Assembly (NCBI GenBank): GCA_947044405.1
Contig: CAMRHE010000197.1
Coordinates: 806,001-870,000 of the forward strand
Direction: 5' to 3'
Source of the DNA: Leptodactylus fallax
Taxonomy: Eukaryota > Chordata > Amphibia > Anura > Leptodactylidae
DNA length: 64,000 bases
Part shown: piece after piece, positions 13,785-23,712 of the stretch
How the letters are laid out: each line of letters starts with the position of its first letter
Position numbering within the stretch: position 1 is the stretch's first letter
Made by a program: the position numbers and the translations under genes
Notes under the pieces: generated by a model
Seen by the model: only the letters and a program-made list of their open reading frames with translations
The model's database searches: none
What the model was told of the DNA's origin: nothing

Positions 13785-14007
13785 CATCTCTGGAATGTCT
13801 TGTGATGAAGTCTGGGCAACGGATGCAGAGATCATGGCCACAGCGAATCTGTTGAGTTGCGACATCATCATCTACACAAACATCGGTGACTCCATGGATT
13901 GGTTGACATATCCCGATGGCTTCTATCTGCAGTCAACAACAGAATATGCACTTTATCTTGAAAATAAGCCTGGTCATTGTAATGTTGTTATCAGTGTTTA
14001 CCTTTAA

Positions 14008-14699
14008 ATGTTTATATTGTAGCAAGGACTTGCTAAAGTAAAGGTCTCAATACACGGAACGAGTATTGGGCGATTTGTTGTCCCGGATAGTTGTCCCTTG
14101 CATTGAGCAATAAGTGACTTATCGGTAACAAGAAATTGCTGAGAAAAAAAAAAAATTACATACTCATCATCCAGCATGTCCTGGGAACCTCCTCCATGTC
14201 TCTGCCAGCCGCTATTTCTTACTTATCTAGCTGCAGCTTTTGAATTTTGCGTTGTCTCCTATCCCCGCGTGTCTTCCAGGTCACCTGATCAGTGTATGAC
14301 ACGTCATGCGCAGATCAGGTAACCCATAAACATTTGGCCCCATGTAAAGCCACCTTTATAAGTTGAAGTTTGAAGATGTTATGACTTTTATTATATTATG
14401 AACAGTCAAGTTTTTCTGGTTGAAGTAATAAAAGTCTATGTGTTTAGAGTTTTAAGAATTAAGTCAGTTATCTTTCTCACTTAATTTACCAGACAAAGCT
14501 GATTCCCCAATAAAATGTTGAAAAATTAAGTAATTCTTGTGTATATCACTCAATGCTAGGGTGATGGGGGTATAATATGGCCTGAGGGGTATGAATTGGC
14601 CTAGGCCACTTTAACCCTAGGTATACTTTGGCCTATTACACCAGGACTGTCCTGCTGAATCCGGGGCGGTTGGGAGGTATGCACTTATCATGTGCTATG
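14008..14699. other. Unassigned interspersed-repeat-like stretch
   Basis: No gene signal. The part around 14290-14340 (CACGTCATGCGCAGATCAGG) and 14640-14690 (AGGACTGTCCTGCTGAATCC) look like fragments of dispersed repeats, but no termini or target duplications were found. Confidence 0.3.
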
Positions 14700-14701
14700 T
14701 A

Positions 14702-16268
14702 CAGTCATGGCCAAAAGTTTTGAGAATGATACAAATATTAATTTTTACAAAGTCTACTGCTTCAGTTTTTCTAATGGCAATTTGCATATACTCCAGAATG
14801 TTATAAAGAGTGATCAGCTTAACAGCAATTACTTGCAAAGTCAATATTGGCCTACAAAATGAACTTTATCCCCCAAAACACATTTCAACATCATTGCAGC
14901 CCTGCCTTAAAAGGACCACCTAACTACGTTTCAGTGATTGCTCCATTAACACAGGTGTGGGTGTTGATGAGGACAGGGCTGGAGATCAATCTGTCATGAT
15001 TAAGTAAGAATGACACCACTGGACACTTTAAAAGGAGGCTGGTGCTTGCCATCATTGTTTCTCTTCTGTTAACCATGGTTATCTCTAAAGAAACACGTGC
15101 AGTCATCATTGCACTGCACAAAAATGGCCTAACTGGGAAGAGTATTGCAGCTAGAAAGATTGCACCTCAGTCAACAATCTATCGCATCATCAAGAACTTC
15201 AAGGAGAGAGGTTCCATTGGTGCCAAAAAGGCTCCAGGGTGCCCAAGAAAGACCAGCAAGCGGCAGGACCGTCTCTTAAAAGTGTTTCAGCTGCGGGATC
15301 GGGCTACCAGCAGTGCAGAGCTTGCTGAGGAATGGCAGCAGGCAGGTGTGAGTGCATCTGCACGCACTGTGAGGCGGAGACTCTTGGAGCAAGGCCTGGT
15401 CTCAAGGAGGGCAGCAAAGAAGCCACTTCTCTCCAGAAAAAACATCAGGGACAGACTGATATTCTGCAAAAGGTACAGGGAGTGGACTGCTGAGGACTGG
15501 GGTAAAGTCATTTTCTCTGATGAATCCCCTTTTCGATTGTTTGGAACATCTGGAAAACAGCTTATTCGGAGAAGAAGAGGTGAGCGCTACCACCAGTCTT
15601 GTCTCATGCCAACTGTAAAGCATCCTGAAACCATTCATGTGTGGGGTTGCTTCTCAGCCAAGGGAATCGGCTCTCTCACAGTCTTGCCTAAAAACACAGC
15701 CATGAATAAAGAATGGTACCAGAATGTCCTCCAAGAGCAACTTCTCCCAACCGTCCAAGAGCAGTTTGGCGCTCAACAATGCCTTTTCCAGCATGATGGA
15801 GCACCTTGCCATAAAGCAAAGGTGATAACTAAATGGCTCAGGAAACAAAACATAGAGATTTTGGGTCCATGGCCTGGAAACTCCCCAGATCTTAATCCCA
15901 TTGAGAACTTGTGGTCAATCATCAAGAGATGAGTGGACAAACAAAAACCAACAAATTCAGACAAAATTAAAGCATTGATTCTGCAAGAATGGACTGCTAT
16001 CAGTCAGGATTTGGTCCAGAAGTTGATTGAGAGCATGCCAGGGAGAATTGCAGAGGTCCTGAAGAAGAAGGGTCAACACTGCAAATATTGACTTGCTGCA
16101 TTAACTCATTCTAACTGTCAATATAAGCTTCTGTTACTCATAATATGAATGCAATTATATTTCTGTATGTGATAAAAACATCTGACAAACACACATAAAA
16201 ACCAGAGGGGAGCAGATCATGTGAAAATATAATATTTGTGTCATTCTCAAAACTTTTGGCCATGACTG
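14702..16268 (+). mobile_element. Tc1-like DD35E transposon, copy 1
   Basis: The ends are CAGTCATGGCCAAAAGTTTT at 14702 and the inverse ..AAAACTTTTGGCCATGACTG ending at 16268, flanked by TA at 14700-14701 and 16269-16270. The length is 1567 bp, identical to copies 2 and 3. It lies about 0.4 kb upstream of NDUFB6 exon 1, in the same orientation. Confidence 0.96.
15075..16091 (+). pseudogene. DD35E Tc1 transposase, copy 1, one nonsense codon
   Basis: The start is taken at 15075, where ACCATGG gives an optimal initiation context (MVISKETRAVIIALHKNG); an in-frame ATG 33 bp upstream at 15042 has a weak context. The helix-turn-helix DNA-binding region, a GCPRK (GRPR-like) linker and the catalytic segments VIFSDESPFRLFG, FQHDGAPCHKAK and [11 protein letters not shown] are present. 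Spacing from the second D to the E is 35 residues. A TGA at 15930-15932 replaces the CGG arginine codon of copies 2 and 3 (IIKRRVDK). Downstream codons remain open to the normal end GQHCKY. This single lesion removes the last about 53 residues. Confidence 0.93.
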
Positions 16269-16559
16269 TATAACACTGGTGTCTTATTATGCTGTAGAGA
16301 AACCTTTGGGCCGCTTTATCTTACAGAGCCTGGTAGCCCTGCTACCCTTGCACCTCCTATAGCTACACCCCTGCTTTAATGTACAGTTGGCCTTTTTCAA
16401 TCTTCAATTTGCTTTAAAATAAAATTTTCTTTTACATTACTGGAAGAAATCCACTCCTTTTTCTAGCTTTGCCTTCTCTTCTAAGACCAGCCTCGCACAC
16501 TGTATCTTGGGATCACCATTACAGCTCAGTAATACCTACTAACCAACAGTAGAGGGAGC

Positions 16560-16686
16560 CGTCGCACAATTTGTATGTCCGAGACGTCATTGTTGTGCGC
16601 CGAAGCGCTGAGTGCCCTCTGGAAGACAGCGAAGTGTCATAGCACAAGAGGGCACTGGATTTGGGGTGTCAGGGTGGGTAGTAGAC
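16560..16686 (+). promoter_or_regulatory. NDUFB6 proximal promoter and 5' leader
   Basis: This short stretch is richer in CpG than its surroundings (CCGTCGC, CCGAGACGTCAT, GCGCCGAAGCGCTG). It contains a CRE-like GACGTCAT at 16583-16590, and no TATA box is evident. It sits directly upstream of the NDUFB6 ATG, as expected for a housekeeping mitochondrial gene. The exact transcription start cannot be read from sequence. Confidence 0.5.
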
Positions 16687-16866
16687 ATGTCGGTCAGTCC
16701 ACAAGATGCGCAGCTCCGGCAGCAGCAGCTGAGAGTTCTGCGTAGGAAATGGCTGAAGGATCAGGAGCTGAGCCCCCGGGAGCCTGTCCTGCCCGAGAAG
16801 AAGCTCAATGCCGTGGACCGCTTTTGGGCTAACTTTCTGCAGAAGAACTCCCTATGGAGAAAATAC
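16687..16866 (+). CDS. NDUFB6: NDUFB6 exon 1 (complex I subunit B6)
   Basis: NDUFB6 is an accessory subunit of mitochondrial NADH:ubiquinone oxidoreductase, a single-helix inner-membrane protein of the distal membrane arm. This exon encodes residues 1-60: [20 protein letters not shown], then [20 protein letters not shown], then [28 protein letters not shown] is a very strong family signature. The ATG at 16687 was chosen because it gives 128 aa in total, the same length as the human protein. The open frame continues upstream without an ATG. The donor is AAATAC|GTACGT; using the GTGAGA four bases later would break the frame. The gene is spliced in phase 0 throughout (60+31+15+22 codons). Confidence 0.95.
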
Positions 16867-17109
16867 GTACGTGAGATTAGGAGCAGATGGGGCAGGAGCT
16901 GCAGTGCTGAGGAATGACTGCGTGCTGCTAAGCTCTGCAGGTGCTAGGGGGTGGGAAGGTCAGTGGCAGCATCTTGTTAGATGCCCACCATAGTAATTGT
17001 AAAGTACCATGCTTATGATAGTCATTTGTGGCAATGCCTTCATGGCACACCATTATAGCATTGTTCACCCCATAAACCTCAGGTAATTGTATCTTTTTTC
17101 CATTCCCAG

Positions 17110-17202
17110 ACTTTCAGGACGTATAATATTGGTGTACAGGCAGTCACAAAACTTCTGATACCAGCCTGGATTGTTCATTACTTTGTGAAGTACCACATGG
17201 AG
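17110..17202 (+). CDS. NDUFB6: NDUFB6 exon 2 (transmembrane segment)
   Basis: Acceptor TTCCCAG|ACTTTC and donor GAG|GTAATG bound a 93-bp phase-0 exon. It encodes TFRTYNIGVQAVTKLLIPAW then IVHYFVKYHME. It contains the single transmembrane helix (about VQAVTKLLIPAWIVHYFV) and the conserved W-I-V/I-H-Y-x-x-K-Y-H block of the family. Intron 1 (16867-17109) is only 243 bp, whereas the following intron is 13,931 bp and made largely of transposons. Confidence 0.93.
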
Positions 17203-18059
17203 GTAATGTGCTTTTCGTCACTGTGTAAGATAGGAGGACCTCGTTCACACAGGAATATTCAAGAGCAGTATTCTTTATATATAAAATAGTACAGAGCCAG
17301 TGTGACATAGTGGAACTGTTTTATACATTCTTATAGCTGTATTTCTCTATGCTTTTCATATTTTCTATATGCAGAATGCTTAGAGCTGTGAAATTAGTCA
17401 AATTAATTCCAAGATATCAGACTCCTGCCCCAGAGTCTCGTTTATCCACACAGGCTATCTCCTCCAACTGCAAACTATGAGCAACAGTATCTTCACTGTA
17501 GTCGCCAATTGGGTAGTAGGACAAGGAACGCTACATTGATCTGACTCCTCCATCCTATGCCAGCTCACTGAACTTTTTTAGTCTTTTGAGCAAAAAAACA
17601 TTGACTTTTGCCCGTAATGTTTAGGCAAGCGGGCTCCATTGGCAACAAAAAGAATAAGTAATGTGGAAATTTCACTATATGGTGAAATAAAACCACTTTC
17701 TGTCCATGGATGAGTTTATTTACAACCCCAATTCTAAAAAGTTGGGACACTGCATAAAATGTAAAGGAAATAAGAATGCAATGATTTTGAACTCTCATAT
17801 AACCATATATTTTTATGTAGAACATAGAACACACATCAGTAGCTGAGAGTTAGAGATTTTTTTTATTCAATTTGAAAAAATGAACTCATGTAGAAATTGA
17901 TGTCAGTAACACATCTCAAAAAAGTTGAGACATGTCTACCATTGTGTAAAATCTCCTCTTCTTTTTAAGTTAGTCTGTAAATATCTGAGAAGAGAGGAGA
18001 CCAATTGCTGGAGTTTGGGACTGGAACGTTGTTCCATGTTGTCTTGTAGGATTCTAGCA

Positions 18060-18490
18060 GCTCAACAGTCCTGGGTGGTCTTTACCGAATTTTTTGTTTC
18101 ATAATGTTCCAGAGGCTTTCTGTTGGTAAAAGGTCTGGACTGTAGAAGGGCCAATTTGGCTACTGTGACTGGAAAGCCATGCTGCTGTGATGGATGCAGT
18201 ATGTGCCTTAGCGTTGTCTTACTGAAATATGCAGAACCGTCCCTTTCATATGTCAGACGGGAGTGTACAGTATGTTGTTCTACAACCTCTATGTACTGCT
18301 CAGCACTGATAGTCCTTTTGAGATGAGTAAGCTGTCCATGCCATAAGCAGTAATGCAAACCCATACCATCAGAGATGCAGGCTTTTGAGCTTCTCTTGAG
18401 TCTGCAGGACATGGCGTCCATGGTTTCCATTTTACATTTTGATTCATCTGACCACAGAATAGTGTTTTGTTTTGTTTTTTCATTTTTCCA
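18060..18490 (-). pseudogene. Decayed transposase of the old TA-flanked element
   Basis: Fragments in at least three frames recall a Tc1/mariner DDE transposase. PASLMVWVCITAYGMDSL corresponds to the KHGG-x-x-MVWGCIS region. ISAEQYIEVVEQH corresponds to the following helix, AYFSKTTLRHILHPSQQ to a frame-shifted reading of the FQQDNAK-PHTA block, and SLWNIMKQK to the region after the catalytic E. Many stops and shifts show long decay. The N-terminal part is to be sought near 21.9-22.2 kb, but I could not read a continuous frame there. Confidence 0.55.
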
Positions 18491-18577
18491 CAGTCCATTT
18501 TAAATGAGCCCCGAGAAGACTGTGATGTTTCTGGATTGTGTTAATATACGGCTTCATCTTTGCATGAAACAGCTTTA

Positions 18578-18948
18578 GGCTGGGGCCCCATGAGGCATAA
18601 ACGCCACGGGTTTGACTGCGGCGGAAACACCGCAGGGAAAAAACGCTGCGTTTTACAGTCACTGTGTAGTAGATGGGATTCTAGTGAATCCCATCCCCCA
18701 CATTGCGGTAAAATACACGTAGCAGACACGCTGTGATTTCCAAAACCGTTGCGGTTTGGGAAATTGCAGCATGTCAATTATACCTACGGAAACACTGATG
18801 TTTTACCTATAAGTATAATGGAAGCAGAAAGTTCGCAGAGGAAACCTCTGCGAACTTTCTATGAAAAGCGCTGTTGGAAAAACCGCAATGCGTTGCTGCT
18901 GCAGTTTTTCCCGCAGCGCTTTTTTGCTACGGGACGCTATGTGGGGCC
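18578..18948. mobile_element. TTA-flanked MITE (Harbinger-like)
   Basis: The ends GGCTGGGGCCCCATGAGGC and GCTATGTGGGGCC are imperfect inverted repeats flanked by TTA (18575-18577 and 18949-18951). The 371-bp interior holds CGCAGCG/CGCTGCG-rich inverted blocks (AAACGCTGCGTTTTAC, CCGCAGCGCTTTTTTGC). There is no coding content. Related copies occur near 37872-38130 and 3647-4043. Confidence 0.6.
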
Positions 18949-19248
18949 TTAAACTTAAATGGAGTCTGTCACCAGGGTGAAGCATATGAGGCAAGATTTC
19001 AGTGTAGCTCCCTGGCCCTGTCACTCAAAAGGGAGAGGGGACAGAAGTTGTGTTAGAGCAGTGTTAGGTGTAGCCAACCTCATTGCTCTAGAAATAAATA
19101 TCTCCACAACAAAGCCAGGGTAGGCTCACCTGAATGCAATTCCTATCTGTGTTGTTGGTTTAAAGCGGACTTTTCACCACCTCCAACAAGTCCAGCTCTT
19201 TACATCAATTAATAGCTGCTGCTTCACTGATTCTGGAGCAGTTCTCTA

Positions 19249-20815
19249 CAGTCATGGCCAAAAGTTTTGAGAATGACACAAATATTCTATTTTCACATGA
19301 TCTGCTGCCCTCTGGTTTTTATGTGTGTTTGTCAGATGTTTTTATCACATACAGAAATATAATTGCATTCATATTATGAGTAACAGAAGCTTATATTGAC
19401 AGTTAGAATGAGTTAATGCAGCAAGTCAATATTTGCAGTGTTGACCCTTCTTCTTCAGGACCTCTGCAATTCTCCCTGGCATGCTCTCAATCAACTTCTG
19501 GACCAAATCCTGACTGATAGCAGTCCATTCTTGCAGAATCAATGCTTTAATTTTGTCTGAATTTGTTGGTTTTTGTTTGTCCACCCGTCTCTTGATGATT
19601 GACCGCAAGTTCTCAATGGGATTAAGATCTGGGGAGTTTCCAGGCCATGGACCCAAAATCTCTATGTTTTGTTCCCTGAGCCATTTAGTTATCACCTTTG
19701 CTTTATGGCAAGGTGCTCCATCATGCTGGAAAAGGCATTGTTGAGCGCCAAACTGCTCTTGGACGGTTGGGAGAAGTTGCTCTTGGAGGACATTCTGGTA
19801 CCATTCTTTATTCATGGCTGTGTTTTTAGGCAAGACTGTGAGAGAGCCGATTCCCTTGGCTGAGAAGCAACCCCACACATGAATGGTTTCAGGATGCTTT
19901 ACAGTTGGCATGAGACAAGACTGGTGGTAGCGCTCACCTCTTCTTCTCCGAATAAGCTGTTTTCCAGATGTTCCAAACAATCGAAAAGGGGATTCATCAG
20001 AGAAAATGACTTTACCCCAGTCCTCAGCAGTCCACTCCCTGTACCTTTTGCAGAATATCAGTCTGTCCCTGATGTTTTTCCTGGAGAGAAGTGGCTTCTT
20101 TGCTGCCCTCCTTGAGACCAGGCCTTGCTCCAAGAGTCTCCGCCTCACAGTGCGTGCAGATGCACTCACACCTGCCTGCTGCCATTCCTCAGCAAGCTCT
20201 GCACTGCTGGTAGCCCGATCCCGCAGCTGAAACACTTTTAAGAGACGGTCCTGCCGCTTGCTGGTCTTTCTTGGGCGCCCTGGAGCCTTTGTGGCACCAA
20301 TGGAACCTCTCTCCTTGAAGTTCTTGATGATGCGATAGATTGTTGACTGAGGTGCAATCTTTCTAGCTGCAATACTCTTCCCAGTTAGGCCATTTTTGTG
20401 CAGTGCAATGATGACTGCACGTGTTTCTTTAGAGATAACCATGGTTAACAGAAGAGAAACAATGATGGCAAGCACCAGCCTCCTTTTAAAGTGTCCAGTG
20501 GTGTCATTCTTACTTAATCATGACAGATTGATCTCCAGCCCTGTCCTCATCAACACCCACACCTGTGTTAATGGAGCAATCACTGAAACGATGTTAGGTG
20601 GTCCTTTTAAGGCAGGGCTGCAATGATGTTGAAATGTGTTTTGGGGGATAAAGTTCATTTTCTAGGCAAATATTGACTTTGCAAGTAATTGCTGTTAAGC
20701 TGATCACTCTTTATAACATTCTGGAGTATATGCAAATTGCCATTAGAAAAACTGAAGCAGTAGACTTTGTAAAAATTAATATTTGTATCATTCTCAAAAC
20801 TTTTGGCCATGACTG
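19249..20815 (-). mobile_element. Tc1-like DD35E transposon, copy 2
   Basis: It has the same 1567-bp structure and ends as copies 1 and 3 (CAGTCATGGCCAAAAGTTTT..), with TA at 19247-19248 and 20816-20817. It is inserted into the TTAA MITE within NDUFB6 intron 2, antisense to the gene. Internal sequence is nearly identical to the other copies. Confidence 0.96.
19426..20442 (-). CDS. Intact DD35E Tc1 transposase, copy 2
   Basis: An uninterrupted 338-codon frame is read from the ATG in AACCATGG (20442); an upstream in-frame ATG at 20475 adds 11 residues in a poor context. The N-terminal half has two helix-turn-helix-like segments (VIIALHKNGLTGKSIAAR; TARTVRRRLLEQG-type) around a GRPRK AT-hook-like linker. 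The catalytic half has FSDESPFRLFG (D149), FQHDGAPCHKAK (D241) and [10 protein letters not shown] (E277), with 35 residues between the last two. Compared with copies 1 and 3, the W after PIENL is R (PIENLRSIIKR), which may matter for activity. A DD35E vertebrate Tc1 group named Traveler has been reported; membership is inference from spacing only. Confidence 0.93.
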   Translation of the reverse strand: MVISKETRAVIIALHKNGLTGKSIAARKIAPQSTIYRIIKNFKERGSIGATKAPGRPRKTSKRQDRLLKVFQLRDRATSSAELAEEWQQAGVSASARTVRRRLLEQGLVSRRAAKKPLLSRKNIRDRLIFCKRYREWTAEDWGKVIFSDESPFRLFGTSGKQLIRRRRGERYHQSCLMPTVKHPETIHVWGCFSAKGIGSLTVLPKNTAMNKEWYQNVLQEQLLPTVQEQFGAQQCLFQHDGAPCHKAKVITKWLREQNIEILGPWPGNSPDLNPIENLRSIIKRRVDKQKPTNSDKIKALILQEWTAISQDLVQKLIESMPGRIAEVLKKKGQHCKY

Positions 20816-21155
20816 TACACCCTACTGTTCCTGAGCAATCAATATTTATATTCATATGCTATTTAGTCTCTGTACTGTCAGGAGGGTGGTGTCAGGCAGT
20901 AGCAGACAAAGGGTGTGATTCTGAGCTCTGACACTGGCTGCCTCAGATTGGAGCTCTGAATCACGCCCCCTGCCTGACACTGCCCTTCTGACATTACAGA
21001 GCTTAAACAGCACATCGGGCACCAAACTGCCCTTGTTGCTCGGGAACAGTTGACACTGGAGAAAAAATTCCAACTGTGCTGAAATCAGTGGAGCAGCAGC
21101 TATTAACAGATGTTAAGAACTTGAATTGATGGAGGTGGAGAAAGGTCCTCTTTAA

Positions 21156-21793
21156 CCCCTTCCCGCCGGTGACATTTTTCGATTTTCGTTTTTGATCCCC
21201 CCCCCCCCTCCAAACCCAATAACTTTTTTTTATTTTTCCGTTCTCAGAGCCATATGAGGTCTTAATGTTTTCAGGACAAATTTATTTTCATGATGCTACC
21301 ATGTATTATTCTGTACAATAGGAAAAGGGGGGTGATTTGAATTTTTAATATATATATTTTTTTTTTTTATATATATTTTTTTTACTTTTTTTTTTTTGCA
21401 TTTATTCTTGAACCCCAGGGGTCTGATCACTAATGCAATGCATTACAATGCTAATGCATTTCAAAAAAACGGCGCTTGCAGGCTACTCTATGTAGCCTGC
21501 AATAGAAACTAATGAAAGACATGGCTCCCGGCTGTCATAGTAACGGGACTCTGGCCCTGGAGCTTGCTCCAGGTGCCGTCGATCTCTGGCAAAATGGTGG
21601 CGCCCTCGCGCCGCCAGTAAAATGGAGCCTTGGTCAGCTTTGACCGAGGTGCCAGAGGGGTTAATGCCCACGATCATTGCGGGCACTGATCGTGGGCATT
21701 AGCGCCAGGTCTCTGCTGTATAATACAGCAGAAACCCGCCATATTTAAGCACCCGGCATCTGCCGTACTATTACGGCGAATGTCGGGAAAGGG
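21156..21793. mobile_element. TTAA-flanked Kolobok-like element, copy 1 (638 bp)
   Basis: The left end CCCCTTCCCGCCGGTGACAT and right end GGCGAATGTCGGGAAAGGG are inverted. TTAA lies at 21152-21155 and 21794-21797. The interior has CTAATGCAATGCATTACAAT and GTAGCCTGCAATAGAA. A second, right-truncated copy lies at 50527-51605. The left TTAA is the same one that closes the neighbouring MITE. Confidence 0.75.
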
Positions 21794-22316
21794 TTAATAT
21801 GCCTCACCATGGTGATGCCCTCTAACTTGCATTTGTGAATTTGTGTTCACAGACAATCATTTCTGGAAGTATTCCTCAGCCTATGCAGTGATTTGCATAC
21901 TGTTTTATGCTGTTTAATGCACTGCCACCTAAGGGACCGTTGGCCTTGTTCCTTGTGTACATGGATTTCTCCAGATTCCCTGAATCTTTTGATGATGTTT
22001 TGTACTGTAGATGGGGATATTCAAAGTCTTTGCAATTTCACGTTAAGGATAGTTTTTCTGAAATTGTTCTACAAAATGTTTAGACACAGTTTTACACAGA
22101 TTGGTGAACCTCTGACCATCTTTGCTTTTGAGAGACTCTGCCTCTCTAACATGTTCTTTTTACAAACAGCCATGTGACTTTCTTGAAATATAACCCTCCG
22201 GCTGTTTTTCATTAATACCACTTACTTTTCCAGCCTTTTGTTAACACTTTTCCAACTAATTTCTTAATTTTTTCAAATGAAATAGAAAAATGTCTAACTT
22301 TCAGCTTCTGATGTCA

Positions 22317-22581
22317 GGGCTATGGAGTCGTAGTCGGGCACAGTTTTTTATGAAAGATACTGACTCAGACTCCTGCAAAATAAAGGAATTATTTTTATTT
22401 ATTATACAGTTCATATTGAATAATTGGTTAGTATAGTTTATTACATATTTATTTTCATAAGAATTTAGTCACTAGCTTTTTATGTAAGTTAGATGAATTG
22501 CGCAGTTTTTTTTACTATTGCTGTCAGCTATTTATGAAGGATTTGGAGTCAGTGGTTTGGGCTACCGAATTTACAGCCCTG
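22317..22581. mobile_element. MITE with CAGGGCTGTGGAGTCGG-type ends
   Basis: The left end CAGGGCTATGGAGTCGTAG and the right end CTACCGAATTTACAGCCCTG are inverted repeats. Flanks TCTGATGT and TGATATGT could be a decayed 8-bp hAT duplication. No coding content. It is inserted in the 3' part of the old TA-flanked element. Confidence 0.6.
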
Positions 22582-22703
22582 TGATATGTGTTCTATGTTC
22601 TACTGTTAATTAAATATGGTTATATGACATTTTCAGATCATTACATTTTTTGTTTTCTTTACATTTTTCATAGCCTCCCAACTGTTTTAGAATTTGGTTT
22701 GTA

Positions 22704-23712
22704 CACAGGGCAGATCTATTACAGAAATCTCTGAAACTGTCCAGATTATTTGTATGGGACATGCATTAATTCAGCACAAGCTGCAGAAACAACCCTGTTC
22801 AATTGTATGGAACTGTGTATGTAACAAATCTGCTATGTCTGAACATATCCTACAGCTTCCTATTTTAATAATCAAATGTCAGTAAAGCCAGTGATATAAT
22901 TTGGGACCTAGTGCTTTTTATACGACGTAGAAAAGACAAAGTGAAAACTGGTTATGGTGTAGCGTTTCTTATTGGCAGTGTAACCAGTTCTATCTCTGCC
23001 TTTTTGTTCTTTTTTCCCCATTAATATGCTGGACCTTGATGGAAATTATACTCAGTGAGGTTCTTTCAGTGCTGTTCATTTGGCGAATCTGAAACTTCCA
23101 TGGAAATGGAGGTGATTGCTGCATTTGTAAAGTACTTAAATGGAACCTGTGATCAGATATTGGGCTATGAGATTGCCACCATGGCTCAGTAGGATTTTTA
23201 AAGACTATTTCAAACATTCCTGGCAAACTTTCCTAGAGGGCTTCAATAACCACTAGCAGAGCTAAGGTGGATGTTAACCAAACAGCATTAGGCATGCTTC
23301 TCAATGATGGCACTTGGAAATTATAAATTTTGCAAATTGTTCCGCTGGACAATAGAAACAAGGCCATGTTCCGAATAGTCTTTAAACCACCACAGTGCCT
23401 ATGTCCACAGTTGCATCTGATCACAGACTCATTCTAAAATGAATCTGTCACCAGAACCCAGCATATCAACCCAGCCTGGAAGATAGGTTAGAAACACCTG
23501 AATCAAACGGGGTTTTCCTCTTGTGAATTGGTGTCTCCCTTGATGAGATATTGCCATTTTTGTCAATATGCAAATGGACTTTTTGTTAGGTAAGTAGCAG
23601 TGCCCTTGTTTTTGGTCCCTGATATGGATGCATCACATCAATGGCAGTCTAGGAGTCCATGATTAAAAAAGGCAAAAAAAAAAATAAAAAAATTTTTGTG
23701 TTTTTCACAGAC
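22704..23712. other. Intronic stretch without recognised features
   Basis: This is part of NDUFB6 intron 2. Phrases such as AATGAATCTGTCACCAGAAC (23440-23460) resemble ends of TTAA-type amphibian repeats, but no full element could be delimited. Confidence 0.3.

Larger units (their letters stand above)
10579..14007 (+). pseudogene. Ginger/gypsy-type integrase plus OTU-domain element, fragmented
   Basis: From the ATG at 10579 the text reads MEDQLYDQFLKFYIATQQ, then after a frameshift an integrase zinc-binding (H2C2) module: SISGGHFSRDKTLAKISDRY then YWKGMKNEVHQHVKTC. After an inserted solo LTR (10910-11368) the DDE integrase core follows: VGIDMIG (D1, about 11466), KWTEATAVPD, TLISDQGREFV (D2) and FAFHPQTNG then a TAG and RE (E). 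The C-terminal STKCTPFEVMYGWKAKLP lies at about 11840-11890 in another frame. After an L2 LINE (12218-13784) an OTU-protease-like end is readable at 13795-14007: EVWATDAEIMATANLL, WLTYPDGFY, LENKPGHCNVV. Integrase plus OTU cysteine protease is known in Ginger-class transposons; joining the two blocks here is inference from adjacency. Stops and frameshifts make it a relic. Confidence 0.68.
19164..21151. mobile_element. TTAA-flanked MITE with ~85-bp TIRs, interrupted by DD35E copy 2
   Basis: The left arm AGCGGACTTTTCACCACCTC ..CTCTTTACATCAATTAATAG is inverted at the right as CTATTAACAGATGTTAAGAA ..GGAGGTGGAGAAAGGTCC. TTAA lies at 19160-19163 and 21152-21155. Without the Tc1 insertion the element is about 419 bp. 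It has no coding capacity. TTAA duplication is the mark of Kolobok or piggyBac mobilisation. Confidence 0.72.
17723..22701 (-). mobile_element. Old TA-flanked Tc1/mariner-superfamily element with multiple insertions
   Basis: The left end CAACCCCAATTCTAAAAAGTTGGGACAC (17723-17750) is inverted at the right as CCCAACTGTTTTAGAATTTGGTTTG, ending 22701. TA flanks both sides (17721-17722, 22702-22703). A decayed minus-strand transposase is readable at about 18480-18060: PASLMVWVCITAYGMDSL, a DNAKAHTASI-like block and a SLWNIMKQK-like block in shifting frames. Element sequence resumes at about 21830-22310 (TTGATGATGTTTTGTACTGT). Between these lie five later insertions. It fills the 5' third of NDUFB6 intron 2. 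Confidence 0.75.

Noticed and set aside
16612..16686. N-terminal extension of NDUFB6
   Set aside because: The open frame upstream has only a GTG, no ATG; the product from 16687 has exactly the family's usual length.
19426..20475. Hydrophobic N-terminus (MLAIIVSLLL) of DD35E transposase as a signal peptide
   Set aside because: The second ATG 33 bp later has an optimal ACCATGG context and begins the usual Tc1 N-terminus; the first 11 codons are probably 5' UTR.
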